From NCBI GenBank assembly GCA_032622095.1, contig CP136064.1:253460484-253524483 (forward strand): a stretch of 64,000 bases of DNA, in the 5' to 3' direction. Source of the DNA: Siphonodentalium dalli (taxonomy: Eukaryota; Mollusca; Scaphopoda; Gadilida; Siphonodentaliidae). The notes beneath the pieces were generated by a model that was not told where the DNA came from, did no database searches, and worked only from the letters and a program-made list of their open reading frames with translations. Of this stretch, positions 1 to 11,460 are shown one piece after another. Both the position numbers and the translations under genes were made by a program. Numbering within the stretch: the first letter of the stretch is position 1; the number at the start of each line of letters is the position of its first letter.

Positions 1-252
1 AGTTTCATGTAGGTCATACAGTGCATATCCATTGAACAATCTTTGAGCATTTCGTTTGAAAATCAAAATTAGTGCAAAAAAGACATGTGACGATGCATAG
101 AGAATGGCAACATTATTCAATATTTGTGCACCATCCCATCAATCGGCGTGTATAAAAATACTTGTTGCGATCTAATTCAATGCGAGGAAGCCATCTAGGG
201 AAATGAGAGAAAATGTGTCAATTTGTGAATTGGAATTAGTAATGTTAATGGC
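1..252. other. no recognised feature
   Basis: AT-rich sequence without a plausible exon or a repeat shared with the rest of the window. Confidence 0.4.
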
Positions 253-476
253 CTAACCCTTTCTGTACTGAATACTCAATTGAGGTCTTTTGTTGAACTT
301 TATTATCTCAACATTTCCCACTCATGAAGATGAATTCTTCTGCACTTGTTTTATCATTCATTTTGTCTGGCTGTCGTCTGTTCATATATCCTAACATCCC
401 TCCAAATGACTTAGACTATTCCCATATATACTTTTATAGCTGAGTGGGAGAATCCATTTAGTATAGTAAGGGTTAA
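253..476. mobile_element. MITE-G copy 1 (TTAA type)
   Basis: Family G is a roughly 200-260 bp element whose ends read TTAACCCTTTCTATACTAAA and its reverse complement. An inner palindrome is built on GTTGAACTTATTATCTGAAC, and a characteristic interior contains TCTGTCTGTCGTCTGC. The TTAA at each border is the usual piggyBac-type target, so I infer a non-autonomous piggyBac-like element. In this copy the left TTAA is mutated to CTAA, one arm of the inner palindrome is mostly lost, and the right end GGGTTAA is intact. Confidence 0.8.
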
Positions 477-1131
477 ATGCCCCTACCCACTTTAGTATAT
501 TATTATATTATATTATATATGGTTATATTTAAATTGCAACATCAGAGGTCTTTGACAATTTTCCCAGGTGTATAAATCAAAATAAAAAAATATTCTGTTG
601 TGTTTATAAATACTACTGAATAGGAGTCTCACAAATGATTTCAACACCAGGCACGCATTCCATATTTTGAAACAATTTATTTCGTTATCTTGGTAAAGCC
701 GATTCATCCTAGAAAAGAAATATCTATGAGAAATGGAGAGAAGTAAATCTGATAAGAACATCGTAGGCTTTTGAAAGAGACTCGTTCCCTTTATATACAT
801 ATTATCATTCACTGTTGTACTAGCCATCTAGTCTGCTAATGTTACTTTTAGTTTTTTTCCTGTCTGTCTTGTCTGTCTCTCATCCGGCTCCATTTTTACT
901 ACAAATTACCCTTTATTATAATACACCACTATGTCTGCTTTATTCTGAGCCCAGTCAGTAGACCTTATGACTACATGAATAAAGTCCTGTTTCAAAGCGA
1001 ACAGAATCTTAAGTGCAGACGTGCACACCTGTTTTCCTGAACCCTCCTTTCCCAAATTTCTTTCATAATTCACCCAATATTCTATAATTAATATAGGACT
1101 GTGTTGTCCGAGGTCTTGTAAAGTATATATA
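477..1131. other. AT-rich stretch, microsatellite at 495-520
   Basis: Contains a short TAT/TATTA microsatellite at about 495-520. Two open frames on the minus strand (513-827, 906-1205) have no recognisable domain, and the second runs into a MITE-G fragment. Confidence 0.4.
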
Positions 1132-1246
1132 TTAACCCTTACCACAGATAATACTCCTTGATGAGTAGTTAGTTCCCTTGGGAGATGTTCAGATAATAAG
1201 TTCAATAAGCATTTGTTGAACTTATTATATGTTCATAATTCACTTA
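1132..1246. mobile_element. MITE-G copy 2, 3'-truncated
   Basis: Left end TTAACCC, the ACTCCTTGATGAGTAGTTA segment and the inner palindrome on GTTGAACTTATTAT are present. The interior and the right end are missing. Confidence 0.7.
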
Positions 1247-1880
1247 TATAGATATACATTGGAATGTCTTATTCAATTGTCAGGATGTTCAGATACCATA
1301 TATAAACAGCAGGCTGACCTGTCGGTTGAAGGGTTGCAAGCCTCCCCTAGATAAATATTCCTGGCTACACCACTGCGTTTTCCACTGACGATGTATTTTG
1401 TCAGTGTTCAAATACTCTAAACCACTGTTTAGTGTGACAGCTGAAATCAAATTCTGATATACCATTGATAAAACACGACACTGGCCTTTGCTTCGTGGAC
1501 ATATATCAACTTCCTGTTACGCAGTTTCAAAGATCAATGACTAAGCCTGACACCTGGCGCATCAATTGTAATGATTACCCGTAAAATCAACTCCCAATAT
1601 CGTGGATATTCCAGCAGATCATCATAGATGAAATAAACGAAGCGGGTCGCAGTTTGCAGTTTACATTAGGTAACATGTGGGCATATTTTCATATAGCCAT
1701 AGAGATTAGAAAGGCATGTTGTTATAGCATGGACTCCAGGGTAGTTGAATTATCAATAGCTGATAGAGGTGATATTTGTGTATGAAGCTGATGATTATGG
1801 TTCCATATGGCCGTGCTATGCCACCTGTTGCCAGTTGTATTATAAACAGGTGAAAAGTACATTGTATTTGATTATGTAGA
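1247..1880. other. no recognised feature
   Basis: Single-copy-looking AT-rich DNA. Neither strand shows a convincing exon. Confidence 0.4.
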
Positions 1881-2284
1881 TTAACCCTTCCTATATACAG
1901 TAATGCCCTAAATAATCGACTCCTTAACTATGGCTTGTTGCCATTCATCGGAAAGCTCTCAGTGAGAGCTTTCCGATGAATGGCAACAAGCCATATTTCC
2001 GACTAAATCCTGAAAAATTACCCATAATTCTGCTGTGGTTAAGGAGTCAATTATTTAGGGTATTACTGTACTAAATACTCATTGATGAAATGTTCAGATA
2101 ATAAATTCACAAACCACCCTTATATTATCTAAACATTTCCCTCAATAAATAGGATTCCTCCTGTACTTTTATTTATCTCTGGTCTGTTCATATTACCTGT
2201 ACATTCCTGCAAACCATTAATAAACCATTCGGATGTGCACTGTTTAACTGACTGGTATAATCTATTTAGTATAGAAAGGTTTAA
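1881..2284. mobile_element. MITE-G copy 3, split by a MITE-A insertion
   Basis: TTAACCCTTCCTATA at the left and ATTTAGTATAGAAAGGTTTAA at the right define the borders. The element is interrupted at 1896-2070 by MITE-A copy 1. Removing A restores the family sequence CTATACTAAATACTC, so A arrived after G. Confidence 0.85.
1896..2070. mobile_element. MITE-A copy 1 (TA-target palindrome) inside MITE-G
   Basis: Family A is a near-perfect palindrome of about 215 bp. Its ends read CAGTAATGCCCTAAATAATC and its centre GGAAAGCTCTCAGTGAGAGC. Each copy is flanked by TA, the mariner/Tc1-type target. This copy lacks about 45 bp of its left arm: the sequence jumps from the GACTCCTTAAC segment to the ATGGCTTGTTGCC segment. 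The duplicated TA is confirmed by the interrupted MITE-G. Confidence 0.9.
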
Positions 2285-2654
2285 AACAGTGAGGTAAAAC
2301 TATTGTTTTGATTGGAGGAGGGATCCATATCTGATATATTTTAGATTAAAAACTTTCAGAAAAATTAAGTCAAACTGTATATGCCTATGCAACTTGAATT
2401 TCAAAATCACTAAATGTGAATGAAATGAAATTTGTCAGAAAAGGAAACTACTGATATTTTCAGTATTTTTGAGCCTTTAATTTCAATTTTTTGGCATTTT
2501 GACCTTCAAATTAAAACTTTTATTCAACTAATTTCTCTATTTCGCCATTTTCGATGTTATCCAAAGATAAATATATAAATATATACTGAGCAGGTTTAAT
2601 GGACATGTGGTGATACCGGGATTGTCAAGTGAAAAGCCTCCATGAAAAGCTGTC
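2285..2654. other. no recognised feature
   Basis: AT-rich DNA between two TTAA elements; nothing recognised. Confidence 0.4.
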
Positions 2655-2991
2655 TTAACCTCTTCGCTGCTAAATGATGTTATGACGTCGTGTGCTGGGC
2701 TGTTGACGTTATTGCCATTTTCTAATGGGAAACTATAACGGTAATACCACAAGAACTATAAAACTGACTCGGTTGAAAGGCTATTATTGTTCATAATTGT
2801 GGAACATCATACACTGTTAGAAACTAGGAGATACAGTTATTCCGATGCACCAATCTCTGAGTTCCAGTTATGTATAATGGCCTACTTCTATTGTGCTGAA
2901 ATAGGTCCGTAGTACCTACGGACCATATAGCACATTGCGTGCACTTTTACGTCTGTAATAGTTACGGACGTCATAGCAGCGAAGAGGTTAA
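2655..2991. mobile_element. MITE-I copy 1 (TTAA type)
   Basis: Family I begins TTAACCTCTTCGCTGCTA and ends with its reverse complement. The interior includes a GGTCCGTAGGTACTACGGAC palindrome and the segment TTGGTGCATCGGAATAACTG. This is the most complete copy (337 bp), in minus orientation relative to 33479-33775. Confidence 0.85.
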
Positions 2992-4040
2992 AATAAAACA
3001 AATACAAATGACATGAAAAAATGAACTTCAAGCATCTTTTCAATTCCAAAGCACATTTTTTATATATTTACAAACAAGTATGCCGCTTCCGTTATCACTA
3101 GGTCTGGTATTGTGTGTGGCTTTACACCGATATCACTCTGGGAATAGGTGTAAAGGTGTTGTGCAAGGTTTATACAGCTTACTAATTTGACACGGTGCCA
3201 AGGTGTGGTGTCTTTGATTGTATTGATAGGACACAAACTCAAGTTCGGGAATACCAATCTTCCGCATGAGAAAGTACCAAAGGGAAAAATAAATCTCTTT
3301 TTTTCCCTATCATTATTATATTAACTAACTTTTTTCCCTGTGTCTATATAGTTTGTTGATAGCATTTTAAAGGCTGCTGGTTTTTGTATATATACTCTGT
3401 GGTGGCTTTCTCATATAATGTATATCTTGGAACAACGGTCTTGTTATAGATAAGTGATATGGTTTTGTGTTAAAATATACTTTTTGAACTGTGTGCATGG
3501 AATTTGGTTTCCCTGCACTTTGTTTTTGATAGTGCATCATTCGTTGTTGTTTCAGTATGTCTCATGTCTACGCTGTTTTTATTTTCCAATATATAACTCT
3601 TGTAATTGATATGCCAGATACAATTCTTGTGAAAGTACCACATTTTGAATTGCATAGGGACCCATTTATCCAGCACTTTGTTGTAAAGAGTTAAGAGCAC
3701 ATCATTTGTTGCTGGCAAAAGGCTTCTCTATACTTAATTCTGACTTCCTTAGATAAAACTCAGTGTATCTTAGATTGACCTAGCTTCTACATATATTTAT
3801 AGAAATATAACTGCTTATTTCAGATAGGTGGTAATTTTCTGTTGTAAAGTACCACTTTTTCAAATGTGCAGAGGAATCTGTTGCCCAGCAAATTTGTTGC
3901 ACTTTAGAAGTTGTTGATGTCCGTATGATCTGTTCATCTCAGTAGGTTTGGATAAAGAATTGCTCATCAAATTATGTGATAAGATTCTACTCTAAGCCAC
4001 ACGTTTGTGAGCTGTGCCAAACCTTCAAAAGTGTACGTAC
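2992..4040. other. about 1 kb without recognised repeat
   Basis: Small minus-strand ORFs (3060-3257, 3470-3718) show no domain. No splice-flanked exon was convincing. Confidence 0.4.
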
Positions 4041-4191
4041 ATTAATACCCTAAATAATCAACTCCTTAACCACAACAGAATTATGGGTAATTTTTCAGGA
4101 TTTAGTCGGAAATATGGCTTGTTGCCATTCATCGGAAAGCTCTCATAATTCTGCTGTAGTTAAGGAGACGATTATTTATTGCATTACTGTA
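4041..4191. mobile_element. MITE-A copy 2, right arm deleted
   Basis: Complete left arm through TTCATCGGAAAGCTCTC, then a jump to the last part of the right arm ending GCATTACTGTA. Confidence 0.85.
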
Positions 4192-4950
4192 GGCCTACTC
4201 ACTTGAATGTCATTACCTAAAGTTTAAATGCACTGGAAGTTAAAACCAAGGTGGTCCTTGCGTGAAGGCTATGTTAAAACACCAATGGATCTGTCACCTG
4301 AATCTCTTATGTAAATTTACACAAACTGAACAATATCATCTGCGTGACACCATTAACCCTATTTACACACAATTGCAACAAGTTTATTGTTGCACTTGTT
4401 TATGCGCAATAAAGTTAGCAGAAAAACGAAAGAAATGGCAGCTTTATACTACTTTAGTGCAGTTGACAATCCATGAACATGCATTCATGACAAAAGAAGT
4501 TCTGGTTGGTATGCTTATGTGTCTGGTATCTGAGTGCATTTCCTAGAGGAAGCCCGATATTCCAGAAACAATAGTCCATGAAGTATTGTCGTATTAGCTA
4601 TCTGCCGTATTGAATGTCTAGATAAATATGTACTTGGCATAGTGCACTTCACTGGATGAATGCGTGGGTCAGACTGCATTGACTATATCTTAGAAGGATC
4701 CATTTTCTCGTGAGAAAAATATTGCCATTGGAAATTCAGTATATACCTTTGCCAAAACTATTTGGTTCGATGCCAGGAATAGTTTCAAAATGTTCTGCTT
4801 ATTTTCTGATATCCAAAAACACATTTATATGATATTTTAAAATTGTTACTTAGGGAAGGGAATTGACTGAAGATAATCTTCTGTCAACTCTCTTCCCTTC
4901 CAGTTTCAATGCTGAGATTTAATAAGGTGGCATATAGTCATGGCCGATTT
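4192..4950. other. no gene; short hairpin at 4852-4902
   Basis: Contains an imperfect inverted repeat at 4852-4902 (GGGAAGGGAATTGACTGAAG against its complement). The 94-codon plus-strand ORF at 4262-4546 shows no known domain. Confidence 0.4.
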
Positions 4951-5030
4951 TTAACACGTTGAGTGCCGGCCCCCATTCAATTACATACAAAAAGTACGAG
5001 ATAACTCGTAGTTGGCACTCAACGTGTTAA
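4951..5030. mobile_element. 80-bp TTAA hairpin, miniature relative of MITE-E
   Basis: TTAACACGTTGAGTGCC at the left and its exact reverse complement at the right enclose about 46 bp. The termini resemble the GAGTGCC termini of MITE-E (44148-44411), so it may be an extreme internal deletion of that superfamily. Confidence 0.65.
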
Positions 5031-5187
5031 GGCCAAAATAAAAAAAACAAACATATTTCCGAAATTACCCACCTGGAAAAGTGCCCCTACCTGTAAGAAT
5101 TCTGCCAGCTTGCGATTACCAAAATACAGCTAGCAATGTTTTAATATATGCAGTTTTGTGCAAGATTGAATCCAGAATGCTTACATA

Positions 5188-5300
5188 AAGCTGGGTACCC
5201 AACTTTAAATTAAAAAAAAGCTGTGTTCCCAACTGAAAATTAAAAAAAAGCTGGGTTCCCAACTGAAAATTAATAAAAGCTGGGTACCCAACTGAACAAA
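5188..5300. repeat. 30-bp minisatellite, four units
   Basis: Units begin AAGCTGGGTACCCAACT and are spaced 30, 30 and 29 bp, with A-rich ends. The minus strand reads a repeated FQLGTQLFFN, a by-product of the repeat rather than a gene. Confidence 0.85.
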
Positions 5301-5940
5301 AGTGGGCAACAGCGACCATTTCAGCTTTAGTTAGATCTCTTCTTCAGTACGTTACTTCATTTTGAGTACTTAGCTACCTAGTCCTCAAGAGTACCACCGT
5401 AAACACACTTTACTCTGCATAAACGATTATTCATGCATCATGACAATAAACTGAGTCCGGAATGTTGATCATATGAGTTTTTTTAATAATTAGACCACTC
5501 TTTGATTGGCTCGGTCATCAGTTGCGTCTGCTACTCTCCATGACGCGTCAGGCTACTGCAATGCTACTTCAAAGATATCATCTCGCATATAATGGAAGAC
5601 CTTGGTAGCTATATAGCTAATTATTCTGACACAGATGTAACATTCTGATCATAGCTTGGCCGTCTGTTTGACTCGTTATTTCGTTACTTTGGTAGACTGT
5701 GCTTTCATTTATTTTTTCCACTAGACACCACTGAATTCACATTAGATCTACATGGACGGTACAATGGAACTATTCCATTGGGAGAATCTGTGGAATGCTA
5801 ATGTTGCAGACATAAAGCGGTTATTTGTATGCGAGTGCAAACATAATACACCGAAACATGTAAATTAGGTTCCAAGGAAGAGCAGATATATACCTACAAT
5901 TGTTTATAGGTGCTTTGAATTAGACTTATTATAAAACCAA
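5301..5940. other. no recognised feature
   Basis: Mixed-composition single-copy-looking DNA. No exon recognised. Confidence 0.35.
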
Positions 5941-6240
5941 GTGGTCTTCATTTTTGTGAACTGTGATGTCGGTTGAGTTGATGCTGCAAAGTGAAGTTCA
6001 ATTCGATCTCTTTTTATATGCGATGTATTATGTCCGTCCATTTGCTTTTTTTTATTCCGGATGATAACTTTAGTAAGTCTGAGTTGAACGGAACGAAATT
6101 TGATATGTGGATTTAGTAGCACAAATTACAGGTCAAGTTCAAATTCGTGTTCCGTCTACCAATTTTCACGAGTTACGGCCCTTTTTGTTGGAATTTGCAC
6201 AAGTGCAAAACCTGGGAACTTTTTTATGTTAAATTTTTCA
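5941..6240. repeat. degenerate fragment related to 7805-8545 and MITE-M
   Basis: The segment around 6056-6115 (GATGATAACTTTAGTAAGTC, then GAAATTTGATATGTGG) matches the head of the array at 7840-7900. Its end (CAAAACCTGGGAACTTTTTT) matches MITE-M at 40750-40780. It may be a junction of two old repeats. Confidence 0.5.
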
Positions 6241-6481
6241 TACTGCCACCTACAATGGTAGAGGATATTTGTTTCGCAAATTTATATTGATATCCGACTC
6301 ACTTAAGTAACATTCATGATATATTCCTGATCATCTTTCATTGGCTAACACCTGGACCTCATCTGCATAAATCATTAATCAGAACAGTGTTTGTTGAGAA
6401 TGTAATCACAACATAACCAGGCTTTTAGTGATATCTGCCTCCATATCCTTCAGAACAAGGCAATAATTGTCCATAGTCTAA

Positions 6482-6790
6482 AGGCTTGGCTGCTATGACT
6501 TCCATAACTATTACCAACGTCTGTATGTATTACGGACCTACTTCAGCACACTATCAGTAGGCCATTATTCATAACTGGAACTCACAGTTTGGTGTAATGG
6601 AATAACTTTATCTCGAAGTTTCAAACAGTGTATGATGTTCCACAATTGTGAACGATAATAGCCTTTCAACTGAGTCAGTTTTATGGTTCTTGTGATATTT
6701 CCGTTATATTTTTCCACTGGAAAATGGCAATAACTTCAACAGCACAGCAACCGAGGTCATAACGTCATTTAGCAGCGAAGAGGTACTTAA
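6482..6790. mobile_element. MITE-I copy 2, left end eroded
   Basis: Begins within GCTGCTATGAC, continues through AGTAGGCCATTATTCATAAC and ends CAGCGAAGAGGTACTTAA. The left TTAACCTC terminus is missing and the right end has a small insertion before TTAA. Confidence 0.8.
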
Positions 6791-7804
6791 ATGCATTCTT
6801 TTCCTGCGAAATGGTTCACAATGATCTGCATTAGTGGGCAAATAAAATTATCTTTGTTTATTACTCCATGTTGGTTTTATTTAATAATAGATACACATGT
6901 ATTAATTGTATGCATTAATTTGGATCGAGTAGGAGAATATGTCTGAGGGGAAATTTGAGTGAGGTGAAAGGGACCCGCTGCCCCTATAGCGGAAATACTG
7001 ATTGATCATCGTGGACATTTCTGATTAATATCATTCAGTTCACTGCATGTTTTGCATCCCACCAAGTTTTATTCTAGTTTTATAGTCATAACACTTTAAT
7101 CTATACTTCCATCCTCGCTGGCTATATGTCTGCACTATCTTAAAAGCAATACCATTGGCGTTTTCCAGTTCAATTTCTATGCAATCTTGCAGGCAAATAA
7201 CTCCCAAGATACCAGTTAGTCTGAACACATCCATCCTAGTTCCATGGAATCCCACCGTTCCACCGACAACCATCACTGGCTTCCTAATATATCAGCACTA
7301 CTAATGCTCCAGTTTGCATCTTATCACCAACAATACATCACTAAACTTTATCGATCTGACTGCATATATTTTGACAGCTAACTCATAAAAAACAGCACAT
7401 GATTAAAAGGCATTCCAAATACATAGCCTCGTACATAATAGCTAGTGGAGCGTTATCTCCAAGTCTGAATCTACTGGGTCTTTGGGAATAAAAATTAGCT
7501 AATCATTACGTTGCATTCTGGACCAACTATTTTGTCGACATCCCAACTTACCGCAAAAACTGAATAAAATTTAGATATCTCGATGAGATTCGGAGGTATT
7601 TTTAGGGTGTCGCTGTGGCTGCATGTTCGCTCTGTATCTGATTTGATGAGAGGTGAGTATTCGCGGTGATTAGTCAGGTTATAGATCGTCTGCTGTTGAT
7701 ATCAGAATACTACATAGGCGTGCCCGAAGTTACCAAGAGCAAAGGGGCAGAACGTCCAAAAAGTCTGATTATTTCCCTCTTTGACAGTATTTTTTAGCAC
7801 TTTC
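6791..7804. other. about 1 kb without recognised repeat
   Basis: A 78-codon minus-strand ORF at 7040-7276 has no recognised domain. No other structure noted. Confidence 0.35.
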
Positions 7805-8545
7805 AAGGATCAAGTGTTCATGTTCTCATTTCCAGATGATAACTTGAGTAAGTTTGTCAAATTGAACTGAAAGGAATGAAATTTGGTATGTGAGTTACTG
7901 GCCCAAAATACGCCCACTCTCGAAGGATGTTCACTATTGTCAGGGTATTCAACGGAGTGTTTTTTTTTTACGGATTTTGCGTTCTAGAGTTGTTCATCTT
8001 TGTTAATCTGGAAATGTTTTTTTTTTGTCCGTCCGAGCAGATGTATTCACCACCGGTTGACGAATCTCAATTAAATTTGGTATGGATGTGCCCTAATAGG
8101 AGGGCATTCAACGGAGTGTTCAATCATTTTGTCCCGATTTTCCATTCTAGAGTTACTCATCTTTGTTTATCTGGAAATGTTGTTTTTTTGTCCTTCCGAG
8201 CAGATATCTCCACCACCAGTTGACGAATCTCAATAAATTTGGTATGGATGTTCACTACTATGAGGGCAATCAATTGAGTGTTGTATCATTTTTTTTTTCG
8301 GTTTTCCATTCTAGAGTTGTTCACCCTTGTACATTGGAAGTTTTGGTTTTTATCTCCACCACCGGTTGACAGATATCTATGAAATTTGGTATGGATTGTC
8401 ACTAGTATGATAACAATCAATTTAGTGTTCAATCAGTTTGTTTTCCGTTCTACAGTTATTTATCTTTTTTTGAAAATGAAAATGTTAGGCGTTTTTTTCC
8501 CCATCCAAGAAGATATCTCACCCATACTTTGTTGGTTCAAATTTG
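7805..8545. repeat. tandem array of about 140-162 bp units, decaying
   Basis: Four units at 7927-8085, 8086-8247, 8248-8394 and 8395-8535. Each has TTCTAGAGTTGTTCATCTTT, a T-run, TCCGTCCGAGCAGATAT, CCACCACCGGTTGACGAATC and AAATTTGGTATGG. Lengths are 159, 162, 147 and 141 bp, and similarity falls from left to right. A unit-like head (GAAATTTGGTATGTGAG) precedes them. ORFs here follow the repeat. Confidence 0.8.
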
Positions 8546-8557
8546 CCATCATGGGGG

Positions 8558-8707
8558 TACAATAATGCTCTAAATAATTGACTCCTTAACCACAGCAGAA
8601 TTATGTGTAACTTTTCAGGATTTAGTCGGAAATATGGATTGTTGCCATTCATCGGGACAACAAACCGTATTTCCAACTAAATTCTGATTATTTAGAGCAT
8701 TACTGTA
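8558..8707. mobile_element. MITE-A copy 3, internally deleted
   Basis: Left arm to CCATTCATCGGGA, then a short right-arm piece ending TTTAGAGCATTACTGTA. The right arm lacks the segment complementary to CTTAACCACAGCAGAATTAT. Confidence 0.85.
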
Positions 8708-8897
8708 TGCCATCACGCTAGTGCAATCTCATGTTTCATTCATCAAATTCACCCATATTTAAAACCATTTGACACCATTCAGTGAAACATGTCTTTTATT
8801 ATGAAAACAAACCACAGACCAACAAAAATAAACCCTGGAGTCAGAACAGAACCTCTTGATGGCTTAAACATAACTGGAGATTATACTATCACTGACA
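8708..8897. other. short unique spacer
   Basis: Nothing recognised between two MITE-A copies. Confidence 0.3.
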
Positions 8898-9164
8898 TAA
8901 CCTTGTATAAAAGCTAGTGACCTACAGTAATGCCCAAAATAATCAACTCCATAACCACAGCAGAATTATGGGTAACTTTTCAGGATTTAGTCGGAAATAT
9001 GGCTTGTTGGCATTCATCGGAAAGCTCTCAGTGAGAGCTTTCGGACGAATGGTATCAAGCCATATTTCCGACTAAATCCTGAAAAATTACCCATAATTAT
9101 GCTATGGTTAAGGAGTCGATTATTTAGGGCATTACTGTAACCTTGTATAAAAGCTAGTGACCTA
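8898..9164. mobile_element. MITE-A copy 4 with 27-bp flanking direct repeats
   Basis: The full-length palindrome runs 8923-9139. The sequence TAACCTTGTATAAAAGCTAG plus GTGACCTA occurs at 8898-8924 and again, identically, at 9138-9164. The element starts and ends at the TA that joins two 25-bp tandem units. Confidence 0.9.
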
Positions 9165-9744
9165 TTTAGACCCATATACTAAAGGGCTAATAGACTTTAA
9201 TAGAGTTTGCTACTGGTAGCGATTTGTGAAAGCATTGGAGTGTGATCTCCCGGGGAAGATCTACCATCGTCACACCAATAGATCAGTGTAGAACGCCATT
9301 GTCGATCCATCAACATGAACATTGAAGCACTGCGCGGATAATGCACCTCTCAACATGATGTCCGGAATTTCCGTTGCTCATCATTGTATGTACAGGCGAT
9401 GAATGCCTCACTTAAAGACACTCAACACAGCCGATAACGCATGGTGGCAGTCATCAAATTTCCCATTGATTAGTTTTGATTGGCTGTTTTATTCTTGGTT
9501 GAGTATATTTTTATGAATCAATACGTATTACTAGTGAAGCACTTTTCAAAATAAGTACCTATATTTATTTTGACCTACTCTGGTCCTTAGTGATTTTTAA
9601 TGACATGGTTTATGGCCCTACATACAAGAGATATAACGAAGTGATTAATCCAATGTGATATTGCAGAAACTAGGAATGTGACTGAAGTGTCTTTCGGGAG
9701 ATATGAGTATTGTAGGTGCCTGTGTGTGTGTGGGTGTGGGGAGG
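9165..9744. other. unique DNA; GT-rich tract at 9720-9745
   Basis: A short TGTGTGTG/GGGTGTGGGG tract ends the stretch. No gene recognised. Confidence 0.4.
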
Positions 9745-9890
9745 GGAGAAAAGCCATTTGAGCCCCAATTTTGGTTAGATACTTTGTATTCTGGGGGATT
9801 GACTGACTGAATTTCCAAATTGGAGAAAAGCCATTTGAGCCCAGTGCTGGTTATAAACATTGTGTTCTGGTATATTCTAATTGCCAAAAA
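9745..9890. repeat. two-unit tandem repeat, 78-bp period
   Basis: GAGAAAAGCCATTTGAGCCC occurs at 9745 and 9823, followed in both units by similar GGTTA...TTGT(A/G)TTCTGG. The 80-codon minus ORF here is a by-product. Confidence 0.7.
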
Positions 9891-10409
9891 TAATTAAACT
9901 GCACACACATGAAGACATAACCAACACATCTGCTATTTGGTATCATTAGCCTTTGGTGGTTATCAATGTCTGTAACTTTTTCATAGGAGATCAAAAATGG
10001 TCATAGCAGTTAGGTTAGGTTACGGAAGATCTGAACTTCATCAGCAACACTGCAAAGATTACTGAAGCCTAGATATAGAACTGACCCTGTAACTTGATGT
10101 GGCTCAAGGCATTTCATATTGAAGATATTACCCATTAAAACACCCATTAAAATCATCATAAAACCATGAATTTATGCATCCAGTTTTAGATGTTAGTCTG
10201 GGTTTTATGATTATGACCTACCACATTCAAGCAAACTTCCTTTGAACATGTTGTTTATTTATTTTGAGCCTTGAAAGTCAGAGCACAAGCCAGGTAATCA
10301 AAATGGATGCTTATATTAAAATGAACTGAGATTTATGGTTCTGGTTGCTGTTGTAAACAATTAGTTACAACTTTGGGAAAGATTGAAAAAAGATTATTAG
10401 GTAAATCTT
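9891..10409. other. no recognised feature
   Basis: AT-rich. Two adjacent ACCCATTAAAA copies near 10130-10150 are the only local repeat. Confidence 0.35.
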
Positions 10410-10593
10410 TTAAAACTCATTGATTAGTAGTTCTGTGACTAATGAATAATAATAATCCTTCTGCTCTTGTATTATCTCTTCGTCTGTCTGTCGTCTGCTT
10501 ATTTATCCTGAAAATCCCTCCAGATGAATATTTGACCATTTCAATGTATACATCTATAACTGATGGGAGAATCCATTTAGTAAATAAAGAGAT
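10410..10593. mobile_element. MITE-G copy 4, left half eroded
   Basis: ACTCATTGATTAGTAGTT, then CTTCGTCTGTCTGTCGTCTG, CCCTCCAGATGAAT and GGGAGAATCCATTTAGTA. The inner palindrome is deleted and both TTAA ends are degraded. Confidence 0.7.
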
Positions 10594-10978
10594 AATGCAT
10601 TAATTTTAAAAACAATATAGCTTGTAAATGTAATATAGTGTCATTGTTTGCACTGAATTCCTCTGCACCACAGCACAAAAATAGCATCATATATATAAAT
10701 TTATAATAAATAAAAAAAATTATTAGCTCCTAGCTCTTCCTATCACCTTTAATATTGGCTATATTATTTATGAGGGAAGCAGAAATGTATGAATATGATA
10801 ATTCTCTAACTTGCATCAACCCCCATAAAAAACAAGTCAATAAAAATACCAACCCCCACTCAACAACTGCTCCACAACCTGCCTCACCTCTGTCACCACA
10901 TCACATTTTTCTGTTCACATGACACATAACTCTCCATTTATATGTCTGTTCTGTAACCAGTTCACCGCACAGTGTTCT
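10594..10978. other. no recognised feature
   Basis: AT-rich then C-rich single-copy-looking DNA. Confidence 0.35.
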
Positions 10979-11460
10979 ATGTCAGGTTGATATCCACCAA
11001 GCCTGCAAACAGTGTCTGTCATTTGCAGAATGAGGTTCCCAGAGGGTGAATTTAGTGACGCTACCCCCACAGCTGGCTAGAATCACCAAATTCACCCTCT
11101 GGGGACCTCATTCTGCTTAGGTATCATCTTCTGGGAAGTATCTAAAGTCTCAAATTAACATTGTTTTAGTTACTTTTTCCCTTGTTTCAGTATCCCATAT
11201 TAAAATTGCAGAAGATAAAATGTATAATCAAGGTGGCTAATGGGTAAACATCACAAACTTCAACGGTTGAATTTAAACCTGATCCCAGCTCTCCCGTAGC
11301 AGTTGAGATCTGAGCAAAATGAGGTTCCCAGAGTGTGATTTTGGAGACACTAGCCCTCTGTGTGGGATATCGTGTCACTAAATTCACCTCTGGGTACCTC
11401 ATTCTGCAAATGATAGACACACTAGTTGCAGACTTTGTTTCATGTCAGGTTGATTTCCAC
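10979..11460. mobile_element. MITE-B copy 1, full length, with 19-bp flanking repeats
   Basis: Family B has termini CAAGCCTTGAAATAG, then GTGTGTCTGTCATTTGCAG. Two palindromes of CAGAATGAGGTCCCCAGAGG type are separated by a centre of about 180 bp with TTAACATTGTTTTAGTTAC; total about 425-440 bp. The element body is 10998-11437. ATGTCAGGTTGAT(A/T)TCCAC flanks it at 10979-10997 and 11442-11460. Other copies show an 8-bp target duplication. Confidence 0.85.
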
